From the NCBI GenBank assembly GCA_029641185.1, contig JAPWGK010000012.1, forward strand, positions 496,001 to 560,000: DNA of 64,000 nucleotides, given 5' to 3'. This stretch comes from Pseudofabraea citricarpa (Eukaryota > Ascomycota > Leotiomycetes > Helotiales > Dermateaceae). The notes below the pieces were generated by a model that searched no databases, was not told where the DNA came from, and saw only the letters and a list, made by a program, of their open reading frames with translations. Positions within the stretch are counted from its first letter, which is position 1; every line of letters begins with the position of its first letter. The position numbers and the translations under genes are program-made. Shown one piece after another: positions 24,301 to 36,709 of this stretch.

Positions 24301-25557
24301 CAAGCTTTAATTCCTGATCCTCTTCAAACTTTCGATCTCGGTTCTAGTTTCCCACCTTTAAGAGAGATAGGGGTTCATCTAGGTTTTAAGGGGTGGAGAC
24401 TTTAAGCCTCTGCTCTGCAGGTCATATTCGAGGGTGTTCATTAACTTTGCTGGAACTTATTCTCGATTCAGGCTTTCGTCGCGGCGCAATAACGATTAGA
24501 TTTCTTCTGAAGTAATAGATGATACTATGTTGACCGACCCCCCTCCCCCTTGGATTAAACGTCACAGTTCCCTACTCTTCTTATACGCTGTTAAAGTCTC
24601 AACATGATCTCTCAGTTCGTTGCTCTAGATACTCTAGTCAGTTTAAGTGAAGTTGTCGTTTGATTACTTACGTAGATAACCATTAGAAATGTTGTCAAGT
24701 TCTCTTGGAATTAGAATGACTGTGAGGTTTTAACAGTGTTATCGTCATAACTTCATTATCCTTTATCAGGGTGCTTTAGAAAATAAACAGCAAGGCCACG
24801 CCCAACCTTATTTCTCTTCCGAAAACACGTTTAATCACTGAATAGTCCGTAAGCGATATAATTAAACATAAAGATTCTCGATAGCGTAACAAGCACAACA
24901 TCCGCGAATACCACTTACACATTCCTTAGTCCTTGAAATCATTTAACCCAAAGCCTCGAAGACATATAATACTAGATATAAAGGTATTATTCTACAATGT
25001 TTCAATGCCTGGGTACTTTGTATTGTGTATAATCGGCAGTGTGGTAAAAACTGGCTACTGGGTCTTACAGCACTCTTAGCTCGCTTAACTTTCAACGGCC
25101 AAGTACTTTGTTTACGAATCAATGGTGGCTACTTTTAAGGTACCTACTATCTTTTAGGGACGGTTATATGAATAGATGGTACTATATTACCTGGGAAATA
25201 GCAATGTGTTACAATCAAGGTAGTTTTTAAATAGAAGCACAAGACACTATAAACATGAACTTCCTAATCATATTACTTCCATGTACTGGCCATAGAGTCC
25301 ATGTTCTAAGGGTTTTGTGGTATCCCCAGGCTATCCCTTCTCTTTGCTTCTTATTCGGTCCCTTTAGCTTCATCCAATTTGACCACAGTCTTCGCTTCTC
25401 GTGACTAAATGCTGTACCATTTTGACACCCCCGGATTTAATTCGAGTAACACACCTCTGAGCACTGAGGTAGTCTGAGTAAACTCTGATAACGAGACTAT
25501 GGATGAGTTTGAAGATCTTGATCTGCATCTGAGAGTGTCATCCGAAGTCGTAACTTG
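21359..25557. other. Long gene-poor region, partly AT-rich
   Basis: This 4.2 kb carries the promoter of the secreted GH3 gene at its left end and the 3' flank of the P450 at its right end. I read both strands and found only short, overlapping frames (at most 136 codons) without motifs. From about 24100 the sequence becomes more AT-rich with scattered poly-A/T runs, which could reflect decayed repeats or point-mutated (RIP-like) DNA, but no element ends or coding remnants were recognisable. Confidence 0.5.
21796..21810 (-). promoter_or_regulatory. Tandem CreA-like sites upstream of secreted GH3 gene
   Basis: Two copies of CCCCGC (21796-21801 and 21805-21810), read as GCGGGG on the gene's strand, match the SYGGRG consensus of the carbon-catabolite repressor CreA. 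They lie 3 bp apart, about 440 bp upstream of the start codon of the secreted beta-glucosidase. Closely paired sites are the arrangement reported as functional in Aspergillus. The match is short and may be chance. Confidence 0.35.
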
Positions 25558-27544
25558 TTAATTCTTTGCAGAAGTCGTGCTCTTGATTCGCACAAGGCAG
25601 GTCTTAGGCTTTGCGAACAGTCCTTCAATCAAATCCCAGTTCTCAAGCCCGGGGGGAAGTTTCTCAAACTCTAGCTCCCATACAAAGAGAGTTATCATTA
25701 GCCTGAGTTCGAGATACGCAAGGCGCTTGCCCCAGCAGCCTCTAGGCCCCCCGCTGAATGAAAGGAACGGGCCGGCGTTGTTGCTAAACACAAGCTCCCC
25801 ATTGTCTTCGGTATGGAGCCAGCGCTCCGGATGGAATTCATTCGGGGCGTAATCGCTGAGTCCCCAGTCTTCAAGCCTATCAGTGGCCAACACTTGTGAG
25901 CCTTCACTACGATGTTTTTCGGGGATAGTGAGTCCAGGGTCCGAGAATGTAGGGCCGGAGAATAGAAACACAAGCGGTGTACCCTTGGGAATGGAATGAT
26001 TCAGCACCGTCATATCCTGCAGAGCTTCTTTGATCACACCTGACGCAGGGCTGTTTAGACGAAGAGTTTCCTCTATGAAGGCATCGAGATATGGAACCTG
26101 GATTTTGTTGATTTCTTCAATGGACGGTTGTCGGTTCTCATCGCGTGCTTTCTGGTGTGCAAGGTGTAGGCTAGCTCGCAATTTCGATTGTTCTTCTTGG
26201 TGTGCCCCAAGCTGCTTGGCCATAAAGGACAAAGTGCTGTGTGTTGAATCCTGCCCACCGGTGAGATAACCAAACAGCATATCTGTAAAACGGAGCGAAT
26301 TGAAGACTGGCTCTCTCCCTTCTTTCTTTGCAGCTGATGCCTCGCGGTGCACCATATAATCTACTGCGGAAGAAGGCTTGAAAGTAGACCCATTCTCCAT
26401 GAGCCGTTGGCTGGCACCGTCAATATAGGATTGTATTGTCGTTTCTTTAGACTTGTATGCGTCTCGCATAGTAGGGCGGAGGTTGTTGAATTTGTGAAAC
26501 AACTTGGGAGACGGCTGGACGAAGGCGCTGGTAACAGCCCCAGTGATAGTGTGCAGTGCTCGGAACAGTGCAGGCTTCTCGAACGTTGGAAAAGGAATGA
26601 TCTGATTCACATCTTGGTGTGATCCATTGGACAAGTTGGCCGACCGCAAATGATTCAGATGACGGACCGTTTCGCTGTCACTGTCGTGTGTTCCAAATGC
26701 TGCCGCCATCATGATGTCGTAAGTTAAAAACTCTAGATCGTCGGAAGCCTCGAAAGGAGAGCCTTTCGCAGTAAGTGCTTTGAGTTTCCAAAGCTCGACG
26801 AAGCTCGAGACTTTATTATATGATGCTGGTGCCGAAATCTAAACAGAGTAAGTGTTGAGTTGAGTCTTTGCGGAAAGAGAAAAAGTATAACTGACATCAT
26901 TTAAAAAGCTAGGAGTCATCAGGTCCTTCGTGAGAGATCTGGCTGGCTTAAAGGAAGGATTAGAGTCCTCCATGGCGATGAAATGTGCGGGGATAACGCC
27001 GCTCCAACCATCGTTGTTCATTTGACCACGACCAAGATCTTTGCTTCTTTTAGATATCAGCTCTCGAGACTCGCGGAAGTCTGCGATGATTACATGGGGC
27101 TTAGAGAATGGCCCCATAAAGTACTGTGTCAAAGGCGAGTTGTGTCGTTGGGCGTTCTGGGCCCAGAATAGTGAAGGTTTGGTACCAGCCTCCACAAGAG
27201 CCGTAAAATATGGAATATCTCCTAAAAGTCGTTTCGCTGAGTCTTGAAGCACAGAATCCTAGTGTTAGTATTGGCTTTTCTATAACGGTTGAAGGGTGAT
27301 TGAGTATCCATTTCAGTAATGAAAATTGTAAGATCCAAGTAAAAGTAACAATATCCCAAGCTTGTGAATCACACTGGCCAAATAATTGTGCACCGAGATG
27401 CTTACCTTGGTTGTAAGGAATACCAGGGAGGGGTTTTGGCAATGCTCGAAGGTAAATAGCATAGATTAGTACCGCGGTGCCAACAACAATGGCGAGTGGC
27501 ATCGCGGTACCCATTGCCACTCCATGGCCAATAATGCTAGACAT
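25558..27544 (-). CDS. Cytochrome P450 monooxygenase
   Basis: Three exons on the minus strand, 27544-27406, 27242-26896 and 26838-25558, give 588 residues. An N-terminal membrane anchor (about residues 14-32) and a proline-rich hinge (LPKPLPGIPYN) place it on the ER. The I-helix oxygen-binding motif reads GGQDSTHS, the K-helix ETLR lies in EETLRLNSPA, the PERF-like motif is HPERW, and the heme loop FSGGPRGCWGKR supplies the thiolate ligand (about Cys530). These match a complete, probably active class II enzyme. The first intron is 163 nt, and its acceptor was chosen to keep the YNQDSAKRLLGD reading. The substrate cannot be inferred. It sits alone between AT-rich, gene-poor stretches; the nearest transporter is the MFS gene 3.6 kb away, and no polyketide, peptide or terpene synthase is in the window. 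Confidence 0.93.
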
Positions 27545-29611
27545 CTTCTTGAATTGAAATGTGTTGTTCGAATTGGTGGAGATAATTGATCAAGTAAAGG
27601 GCTGGCAATTTGAAGAGTTTGAAAAAGAAGGAGTCGGTCTAGCAAAGAGTTGATAATTACAAGGCTTTTAGAACCAGAGACTGTGATAGTGTTTGCTTTA
27701 TAAACTTCTCGAAGATGTGAAACTGGTGCGGAGCTTCGCCAATGTTCATGTATTACCCAGGTGCGGGATTCCCGCGGCACAGCACCCAGTTTATAACCTT
27801 CTCCAAGATAAGAGACGAATAGACGAGACTTGCTACTGCAATATTCTTGCACTATTTCTAAGGGGCAGTGACCTCACGGCCCCCGAGGCTCCCGCATCTT
27901 ATAATTCCAGAAGAAATCTTATGTTGGTCCTAGGGTGGGGATGATGGGCTTTCCGCCGCCTCACCTTATTACGACGACTATCACCTGGAAGATGCGTCGA
28001 TGGAGTCTGTGTCTTGCCGCTTGATACATTAGCAATTTAAAATTTGCCAACGTATTTTATGTGATTGCAACCTCTGAACCATTGTTGTATACGTTGTTGA
28101 TGATAAGTCACATTTATGTCATAGTTAAATTACATATTCATGTACGTGGAGAAAAAAAGCCCCCAAAAGAAGAATAAAATGACCAAAAAGGATGTGCAAG
28201 TTCATGAATCATCCACAAGACCCAGAATCAAGCAAGTACTAATGATAGTCGCACTATTGGTTGACTGTAGTCTGCACGTAGTAGAGTATGCCTGTGACCC
28301 AGTTAAAATCAAGCGACCGGTAGAAAATCGCTCCGGGGTCAGATGATCAGACGGTGCAATGTTAGCCCAGTTATACGAACTGAACAGCTGGCTTTCTACT
28401 GGATATTCGACCTGTTTCCTGAACCAGATACGCGTCGCTCTTCGTCGTCGCACTGTTTAACTTTCTTTAATTTACAGTTAACTCTTTCCCGCGGCCCGGT
28501 GGCTTATTCCTATGTGGTTTTAAGCTTAACCTAATGCAGAAAGTATATCATTAACCCTTTATAATCATCTAACTCCCGTGAGCGCCACCTTCCCCCACTG
28601 AGGCCCATAAAAGCATCAGTGTATGGTAATCTTATTGGTTCAAAGGCCCACAGAAAGTGTAACTCTGTTTTCCAAGAGGCTTCTTTCCAATTCCGGATAA
28701 TGTTACTTTTATTAACCATTGATAGTTAGCGTAAGCTGAGGGTAAGAGCACGAGAGGAAAGGTGAACTTTTGAAAAGAAATCGAATAGTATAACTCTTAG
28801 TTTTCTAGTGTTAATATACGTTAAGATATTATCTCCCCCGAGAATAAGGAAACATAAAAACAAATTGAGAATATAAAAGTACCCCTCACTTAAGTAACTT
28901 TACGCTTTAATATTACCCTGTCTCGAGCCTGTATACTTTCGTAAACCTTATAAGTGCTCTTATAGCTAGTCAAATTATATTCCGGAGGAAGCTACTAAAG
29001 AAAGTGGCATTTAAAATGGGAGTGGAGACATCATTCTTAGTTTAGAATCAAGCAACAAATGAACTGGAATTAAGCCGCCCATACTGTATTTTGCTACAGT
29101 ACCCCTAAAGCCAGCGCTCCCGCAGCCAGAGCTTGCTTCCGGCAGGTGCTCTCCGTATATGCTAGTTGTTAAATTTGAAAGAAAAGGGGTTTGAGCCGTT
29201 TAATAAACACAAGCCTGCCGCAAAGAACCCACCTAGGTAGTCAATATTATCATCGAAAACGACCGAAAAACATTTCCTATCCCCTTTATATTGCGGTTTT
29301 TATCCCCGAAATCTTTTCTTTCTATGTGAATTATTTTTAATCACATATTTTCTCAGAAGGTGGGCTTGCATCATTAGACCAGACCATACATATGTACCTC
29401 GACTGTTGTATTTCACAATTTTTTCTTTTCAACCCGTATGGACCACTTATATTTTGCACTCGATTTTTTTTTTCTTTTTTTTTCTTTTTTGATAAAATCG
29501 TTTGCAAAGCACTGGTTATTTTGGCTGAGTCCACCCAGAACCCAATCGTCGTCAATCATAAAGACATGATAATCCCATCCTCAATTTAGGTACAACGAGA
29601 AATTTCGGGAT
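27545..29611. other. AT-rich intergenic region upstream of the P450
   Basis: This 2.1 kb holds the P450 promoter and the 3' flank of the small Gly-rich protein gene. It is conspicuously AT-rich from about 28000 on, with many short poly-A/T runs and a T-rich tract near 29465-29492. No open frame with coding character, no RNA gene and no element termini were recognised. Confidence 0.55.
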
Positions 29612-30511
29612 TTACTGAAGGAATTTAGAAGCCAGTCCCATCAAACCGCTGGACGAGCTGCTTCCACCTCCACCTTGGCTCTTCATGTACATCTTCAAAG
29701 CCATCTCTGCAGCCTGTTGAACAGCTGATTCCTTGCTGGCACCTGAGGCGACGTTGCCCTGGGAGGCTTGTTGTTCGAAGAGCTTGCTTGCTTCTGCCAT
29801 TGCCATACCGACAAAAGCATTCTGTGAGTTTACTGTTAGTATACGATTCATTGGTACTTGTTTTGTGATGTGCGGCTCCTACTTTGCTATTTGCCTCTTG
29901 GGTATTCCCGCTTCCACCACCAGTGAACATCTTCAAAGCCTGCATGGCGGCAGCTTGTCCCATAGACGAAGACTGATATATCTTAGCCACAGCATTGTCT
30001 ATGCAAGAATGGGTAACATACCTCAGCCTGCTGGCTACCTCCACCACCACCGAAGAACTGCTGATGAGACTGAACAGCACCTGAAAGAATTCTGGTAAGT
30101 AAAAACTTCCTTATTTGGGACATTTAACATACTCTGCTCATCCACATGGCCTGATCCAATATTCTGCTTGTTCTGATTAAGCATACCCAGAACACTGGAG
30201 AAGATACTCGAGTCTCCCGAGCTTCCAGCGCGCTCCTGAGCATGGTGCTCAGCGCCACGCAAATCATCATCGTCGGCTCCATATCCACCACCTCCTCCAT
30301 AGTTATTGGGGCGACGATCCTCACCACCACCGCTGTAGTTGTCGCTACGCCCGCCTTCTGGGTTGTAATAGCTCTGGTTCTCTCCTCCTCCGTGTCGTGC
30401 TTGACGATCTGGGTAACAGTCAGCTCATTTCCGACCTTTAGATAATCATCTGGCAGATAATATCCAAGACGTACCACCGCCCTCATTTTCGTCTCTGCCG
30501 TATCCAGACAT
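29612..30511 (-). CDS. Small Gly-rich conserved fungal protein ('beta-flanking protein'-like)
   Basis: Five exons on the minus strand, 30511-30475, 30408-30133, 30080-30022, 29972-29883 and 29821-29612, give 223 residues. The N-terminal half is Gly/Tyr/Asn/Arg-rich and disordered (SYYNPEGGRSDNYSGGG). The C-terminal half is Ala/Gln/Ser-rich and probably helical. It has two related segments, SSMGQAAAMQALKMFTGG and KESAVQQAAEMALKMYMKSQ, which look like an internal repeat of an AA-MALKM helix. It ends in LMGLASKFLQ. There is no signal peptide or membrane segment. I recall similar fungal proteins annotated as 'beta-flanking protein' (a DUF), whose function is not known. The exon chain keeps phase throughout and every intron has GT-AG ends. 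The gene structure is more certain than the family name. Confidence 0.8.
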
Positions 30512-31190
30512 GATTGCTGAAACTACGGTACGTAATTAGCGGGGTCAAGACCAGAAGTTTAGAAGTCTGAAATTCTGAGAGACAGTGACATGAGATGTAG
30601 ATGGAAGACATACATTTTTTGATAAAGTAAAGATTTGGTATTTGTTTGTAAGATATGAGGAGCCTGTAGTATGTGCAAAGGTGAAAGGAGGTGTTTGTTG
30701 ATGGTAATGCAGCAGAAGGAGATCTTCATGTGTTAGAGCTTGAGGTGGGATGACGCAGAGTGAGTGGGGTTGTCCTCCCGCTCCGAGAGCTCGCCTATCG
30801 CGCCCGCCCCCTGCCAAGCTGAGATGAGAATCAGGCACACGGCGTAGCAAAACCCCTGACTGGTCCGAGTGATAATAGCTCAGTTAGATATAAGAGTAAA
30901 GCAGACTTGGCTACTTATTACTAGTTTCAGAGTTCTAAAGCGATGAGGGTTCTTAAAGGCATATACTCATGCGATAATACAAGTGCAGATCTCAGACAAG
31001 TCAAAGAAGAGTAGATTAGACTAGTATTAATAAAATCTCTAGAATTACTATGAAATTATGAATTAAGGTATAGACTCTATCATAAATCATCTCTATAGAT
31101 CCCCCAAACGCCTTCTACACTGTATCTTCTCTATGGTCTAAATGTTAAGTGGAAAATTCTGCTAAAACTACTAGCAGGGTAATATTTGAA
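30512..31190. other. Intergenic region between two minus-strand genes
   Basis: It contains the promoter of the Gly-rich protein gene and the 3' flank of the MFS gene. The stretch 30850-31190 is AT-rich. No gene or RNA was recognised. Confidence 0.55.
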
Positions 31191-33248
31191 TCAAGGTTTG
31201 ATTTCTTCACCAGACGAAGAATCGGCTCTCTCTGGATCGACGATTGGTTTTCCGTGATCAAATCCTTGTAACGTCTCGTGTTTCTGCTCTAAAGAATAGC
31301 TCTTGGTAAACAAACTCACAATAAGTCCTGCAGCACTAAGAGCAAGCATGACGATCCAAATCATCTTTAGAGCATCCGCATACGCTTGAATCAGTTGTGT
31401 CTTCTCAAGACCATGAGGCATAGCCTTGATGATAGAAACGAGAGCCGTTGAATCCTTGCTATAGGCATCCGCCATGGGGGCGAGAAGAGGATAGGCGAGA
31501 AGCTTTTGCTTAATCTGGTTCTGAAAGACGACTCCACCGACTGCTACACCGAGTGACTGTCCAATTACTCGAGTAAAGGAGTAAAAGGCTACTGAGTGCC
31601 CTGCATCGCTAGGCCGGCCTGCTGCTTGTACGGCTAATGCCATGGCTGGAAATAGCATGCCGGTACCAATAGACACGCAGACGTTGATGAAGACGAATTG
31701 AACGATGGTGGTGTGTGGCCCGAGGAGGTAGAGGATACCACTTCCCGCAGTGGTCAGAACCCATCCGGTCCAGATAGCCCACCGATAGCGAAGCGTCTTG
31801 GCACAGATTATACCGACAGCTACTGACATGGCTGTACTTATTGTTAGCAGACCATACAGGACACAATTACATATATTCAGTGCGCAAAGTAGAAAACTTA
31901 CGAGCAACAAAACTCGTCTCTGGTAGAATTGCAACACCACTTATAATGGGAGTGTATTGTTTGACGCCTTCATAGTAGAGCCTGCACGAAAAGTTTGTCA
32001 GTATTGGGTGTACTTGTAGATTTTAGAGTACGGAGGGAGATGAAGTTCCATATCATGAACAGGACTTACGGAAGATAATAAAGCAAGGACCACAGGATCA
32101 TGCCATGAATCAAAGTCGTAAAATAGGTGACTAAGACGCTCGTTAGTTTCAATGCTTTTCTGGTTTTAGATTTTGTGGCAATATACTTCTCATAGTCCAG
32201 TTGTTGAAGATGCTAAAGCGAATAATTGGCTCAATGTTGTCACCCGGGAGCACCGCTCCTTCAGGACTAAATGCTCTAATAGAAAGTCTGTATTCCCAAA
32301 ATCCAAAACCGACAAGACCAGCGACTCCAACAAGGAGAGGAACAAGAGTGTGCCAGGAATCCCAAGGATAATTTACTCCGCCCCAGGTCAAGGGAATTAA
32401 AAATGACAGTGTCGCAGCTGTGAAAATTACAGCACCAAACCAGTCGAACTTTCTTACTTTAGAGAGCAGATCGCCCGTTGTGCGGGATAGTTTGAGGAAG
32501 ATTGCGATGAGAATTGTACCGGCTCCGATAATGGGTAGGTTGATCCAGAAAATCCATCGCCAGCTTACATTCTGGGCAAAAGCTCCACCCATCAGAGGAC
32601 TACAAGTGGTTAGAATTTAAAATCACAGACTCTTCAGTGTTGGAACTTACCCCGTAACGCTACCTATTGCCCACATAGATCCCAAATACCCAAACCATGC
32701 TCCTCGAACAGCAAGCGGAACCAAATCTGTAATGAGAATCTCACCAAGGGTCAAGATTCCTCCTCCTCCGATACCCTGTATAGAACGCCCAACAAGCCTG
32801 AAGAATATTTAGTATTTAGCTTGACAAGTATTCTGAAAACTTACATCATCGTCATATTGGTAGCCACTGCAGCAACAATAGAACCAACAGCAAAGAACAG
32901 AGCCGAAACAAGCACGAGTTGCTTCCTACCAAATACATGACTCAAGCCAGCAATGGTTGGCTGAAAGACAGCTGAAGTGACCAAGAACGAAGTTCCCGAC
33001 CAGAAAGCCTCGATGGCAGTACCTCCCAACTTCTCAGTAATGATTGGCAAGGCAATACTCAACGATGTGGCATCGATGGCCGCAGCGAGGGTGATGATAC
33101 ATATTGACAGAAAGGCAAGAATAAATCCCCTTCCAGGCTTGAAAACTTCCTTTGGTTCTTCTAAAGGAGATGATTCGTTTTCTTGGTTCGGGACTGACGA
33201 GGGAAGAGGTAGTGACAAAGAAGATTTCTCTGCAAGTGAAGAAGACAT
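31191..33248 (-). CDS. MFS transporter, DHA2 (14-helix) type
   Basis: Six exons on the minus strand, 33248-32845, 32797-32651, 32599-32187, 32130-32070, 31981-31902 and 31831-31191, give 581 residues. A hydrophilic N-terminus precedes about 14 hydrophobic helices. Drug:H+ antiporter hallmarks are present: DATSLSIALPII in helix 1, GRKQLVLVSALFFAVGS as motif A, LVGRSIQGIGGGGIL, and motif C continuing into GPLMGGAFAQNVSWRWIFWI, which crosses an intron. DHA2 proteins export small molecules or take up or release metabolites; the substrate is not readable from sequence. Exon 4 is only 61 nt (TTLIHGMILWSLLYYL) and would be easy to miss. The ATG at 33246-33248 was chosen; two codons upstream there is only TTG. 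It is divergent from PFA4 across about 475 bp. Confidence 0.93.
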
Positions 33249-33724
33249 ATTCAAGAATGCTTAGATACGGATAGAAGACACACGTGAATAACTTAATTCA
33301 GACTCTCCCTACCTGGACAAGCTTTGCAAAAGCCTTTATATTTGAGGCTGTCTTCTCATGAGCGGCTTCTAGATTGCACCGCACTGTGCCGCAGAAGGGA
33401 GCAAGTTCAACATCAACTAGATGCGAACAGCTTAAAGCCGTGGATGACTCCATTTTTTGGAGCCATAATTATCTCAGCCGGTGTAAGAAACGCTGGTGAT
33501 GATTGATATTTGCAAAGGACTCGGGCTGATGGATCCTCCAGGTTTGCGAGCTTCATGTGTTTTTAGTTGCGGGCGGGACGATATTCCCCCGATCGCTAAC
33601 GCGTCATTAAATCGACTTCAAGCTCTGCCTCTGCATTGCTGAGTCAGGAGCAACAGACGAGGCTGGCCTGCAAGGCTCAGCTCGCTCGCGCATGCAATGA
33701 TGATACATTCTTCATAGAAACAGC
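33249..33724. other. Divergent promoter region, MFS gene / PFA4
   Basis: This 476-bp spacer between two divergently transcribed genes must contain both promoters. No repeats or hairpins were recognised. Confidence 0.6.
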
Positions 33725-35019
33725 ATGGCATTACTTCCCTCATCCATACAAGCTCTTGCTGTCCCAGCTGTCTGCATACTCATTGCATTCCTCGCATACA
33801 CTTCGCAGATTTTATTCTACCATCTTGAGCCAGGGCCCCTGAGTAGGAAAGAGGCAGTATGGTTTAACGGGTTCGTATTGTGTCTGTGGTGGTGTTATGC
33901 CGAAGCGGTACGCGTGGATCCTGGACCAAAGGGATGGGTCGACAAGTTCTCTGAGGATGTCAATCCGAATGAAGATGGGGAGACCTTGAAGAAAGGTGTG
34001 CGGTGGTGTAAAAAGTGCGAGGCTGTGAAGCCTCCCAGAGCCCATCACTGCCGGGCCTGCGGAAGGTATATTTTCTTGCCCCATTCCAATCTGGCTGGAT
34101 CTTTACTAATTATTTGTATAGGTGTATTCCAAAGATGGACCATCACTGCCCTTGGACGCAAAACTGCGTATCCCATACCACCTTGCCGCATTTCATCCGC
34201 TTCGTGCTATACTGCGTCCTCAGTACCTCCTTACTAGCCTACCATATATTCACTCGGCTGCAAGCCATTTGGACAGACCGAGACCTGCCCGCATATCTGG
34301 GACCGCCAACCTGGGCAATGGCTCATTTATTCGTGCTTACAATCCTCAACGGGCTAGTGCTGTTCGCACTCTCGATCCTCTTCGTACGAGCAGTATACAG
34401 TCTCAGTATAAATACGACCATGATTGAGAGCTGGGAGATTGAGAGGCATGAAGCTCTTGTATTAAGGGCCAAGAAGAATGGTGGTTGGACTTATGGCAGC
34501 GGAGGACAGAAATTACATATCCGACACCAGGAATTCCCCTATGACATTGGCATCTGGGAAAACTTCGTGCAGGCTATGGGGACTTGGAATATCCTAATAT
34601 GGTTCTTCCCATTTGCTGGTGGCCCGGATATTAGCACTGCTGGAAGATGGGAAGAGAATGGATTTGAGGATGCGGGGACAGTATGGCCTCCTTTGGACCC
34701 GGATAAGATGCCACGAGCGGAGAGGAACGAGGCCGCGAGAGTTTATCAGAATGAAAGGGATGAAGTAGCAGCCTTCCGCAAGAGGCAGGCAAAGGACTAT
34801 GAACGATTTACAGAGCTTGATAGCGAAGCTGGAGAGGAGTCCGAGGAAGAGTATGAGAGCGAGTATGAAGCAGGCATTGATGGGGAACCAGGCTGGACTA
34901 ACTCAGATGGTGACCGGTTAAGAGATTATGGTGTTGACGAGGAGGCGGAGATCATCGCTGAAGATGATATACCACTGGGTGAGTTACTGAGACGGCGAAA
35001 AGCCAGAGCGTTTCAATGA
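33725..35019 (+). CDS. PFA4: DHHC palmitoyltransferase Pfa4
   Basis: Two exons, 33725-34065 and 34122-35019, give 412 residues. Four membrane helices are visible: two N-terminal, before residue 70, and two after the catalytic domain. The Cys-rich zinc domain reads WCKKCEAVKPPRAHHCRACGR and continues across the intron into CIPKMDHHCPWTQNC, with the catalytic DHHC. After the last helix come the TTM motif (SINTTMIESWE) and a long charged C-terminal tail with an acidic run (EAGEESEEEYESEYEAG). Pfa4 is an ER enzyme that S-palmitoylates proteins, chitin synthase Chs3 being the known yeast substrate. The intron (56 nt) interrupts the zinc domain between CGR and CIP. It is convergent with DSK2. Confidence 0.94.
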
Positions 35020-35365
35020 TTAGAAGAAATTTATATTTTTTTGATGGCTTATTTATCACCTGAAATTATCTTCCAGTTATTCCTTGTGATATCACACGTA
35101 TTTTGTGCCAGTTGAGAGGTTGAAGAGGAGATCATGTAATTGCTTGCTGGCTACGAGTAAAGAGAGCATGCAGACCATAACTCCATTGCTGACTACATTG
35201 CATGATGCTTACTATTATTTCCATGCGTGTATGGCCATATTCTTCGCCGTTCAACCTGGGGGCACTTGCCACTGCCCGTGCATATTTTCATCTCATCTTT
35301 CTCGGATAGGGTCTGTAATGAGGCACTTGCCTTTTTGTCCATTCGAAATTCACATGCGCCTTCAT
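35020..35365. other. Convergent 3' regions, PFA4 / DSK2
   Basis: A 346-bp spacer between two stops on opposite strands. No gene or RNA was recognised. Confidence 0.6.
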
Positions 35366-36709
35366 TTAGCTGAGTAATTGCTCAATAGCACCCTGCACAC
35401 TACCACCGCTTCGTCTCAAGGCTTCCACATTACGGTCAAAATCAAAGAAACCCATGTCGTTTAGCTGTCTCAGTTGATCGGCATATCTCTCTTCGGGGGG
35501 TCTCGTGTCGGCTGGCGCAGGTGGACTTGAAGCTCCTCCCGCTCCGAATCCGCCAGCTCCACCGGGCCCAAAAGCACCAGGACCAAACATGTTATCAAAT
35601 CCACCACTACGGGCCATTTCCATAGCTTGCTGCATCATTTCTGGTGTTACAGGTGGCATTCCAGGAATCTGAAATGGGTTCGCGCCTGCTCCGGCTCCAG
35701 CTCCAGCTCCCGCACCCCCAAACAGTGAGGCGAATGGGTTTGCAGCATTGGCAGCGTTAGAAGGTGGTGAGGTTTGACCAGCAGATGCAGGTGGTGGCGG
35801 TGTTCCAGCGGGTGTTTGGCCTGCAGTTGGAAAGAGTTGCCCAAGGGGATTAGCACCAGCTCCTGGACCCAGTGCTGCAAAGGGATTGAAAGGCGTCTGG
35901 TTCTGTGTTGGATTGGTACCGGCTGCTCCACCTGGTGTTGTGTCTGTAACTCCTGGGGCAGGAAAGCTGCCAGCTCCTCCACCACCTCCCATCATTCTCC
36001 TAAGCTGGGCTGCTTGTCTCAAGGCGGCTGGATTTAACATCATCTGTCTGAATTCGGGCGATCGTAGCATCTCTCTTGCTTGAGGATTGTCTCGGAGCAT
36101 GGGGTTCGAATTGATCATCATGTCGACCATGGCGGGGTTGTTCATAGCTTCTGTTATCATAGCTTGGGTATTCGGGTCTTCAAGCAGGGTTGCCATCTGA
36201 TCTTCGTTTGGAGGAGCACCCATCTACAGAGCTGTTAGCCAGGTATCATATATCAATTCCGTACAAAGACGTACTCCGCCATCTGCACCGAACATCTCGG
36301 CTCCAGGAAGTCCCATGTGTCCAGCATATCTTGCACCTGTTAGGCCGGCCAACGGATTGTTCGCTGTTCCCGCAGCCATGTTGGTGGGCACAGCTGCAGC
36401 AGGTGAAGCGGCAGAGTTGGTGGGGTTCTGTGCGGCGTTGCTCTGGGCGCTTTTGACCATATGTATCGTGTTGCCTGGCTTGATCTTGTATGCGCTGAGG
36501 AGCTCCTCATTCTTCATCACACGACCAGAATAGATTAATCGCTGGCGCTCCACAGGAATATTCTCAAAATCCTGGCCAGAAAGCTTCGCCTTTAGATCGA
36601 GGACGGTAGCTGTCTCAGGCATGGTGATGGAATGATTGCCATCGGCAGACGTCTTGACCTTGAAGGTGATCTGAGGGTCGGATTCGCCAACAGTTGAATC
36701 TTCTGCCAT
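35366..36709 (-). CDS. DSK2: Ubiquilin-like proteasome shuttle Dsk2
   Basis: Two exons on the minus strand, 36709-36275 and 36223-35366, give 430 residues. An N-terminal ubiquitin-like domain (about residues 10-88; ITFKVKTSADGNHSITM through KPGNTIHMVK) is followed by an Ala/Asn/Pro-rich linker. An STI1-type region comes next (NPQAREMLRSPEFRQMM), then a long Gly/Pro/Ala-rich stretch. The C-terminal UBA domain reads RYADQLRQLNDMGFFDFDRN followed by EALRRSGGSVQGAIEQLL. Dsk2 binds ubiquitinated clients by the UBA and the proteasome by the UBL, delivering substrates for degradation. The ATG at 36707-36709 is the first in frame that starts the conserved UBL. The 51-nt intron joins at ADGG|MGAPPNEDQM. 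It is divergent from the quinone oxidoreductase gene. Confidence 0.95.

Noticed and set aside
25558..33248. P450, Gly-rich protein and MFS transporter as a secondary-metabolite cluster
   Set aside because: No backbone synthase, no pathway regulator and ordinary housekeeping genes directly beyond; proximity alone is not enough.
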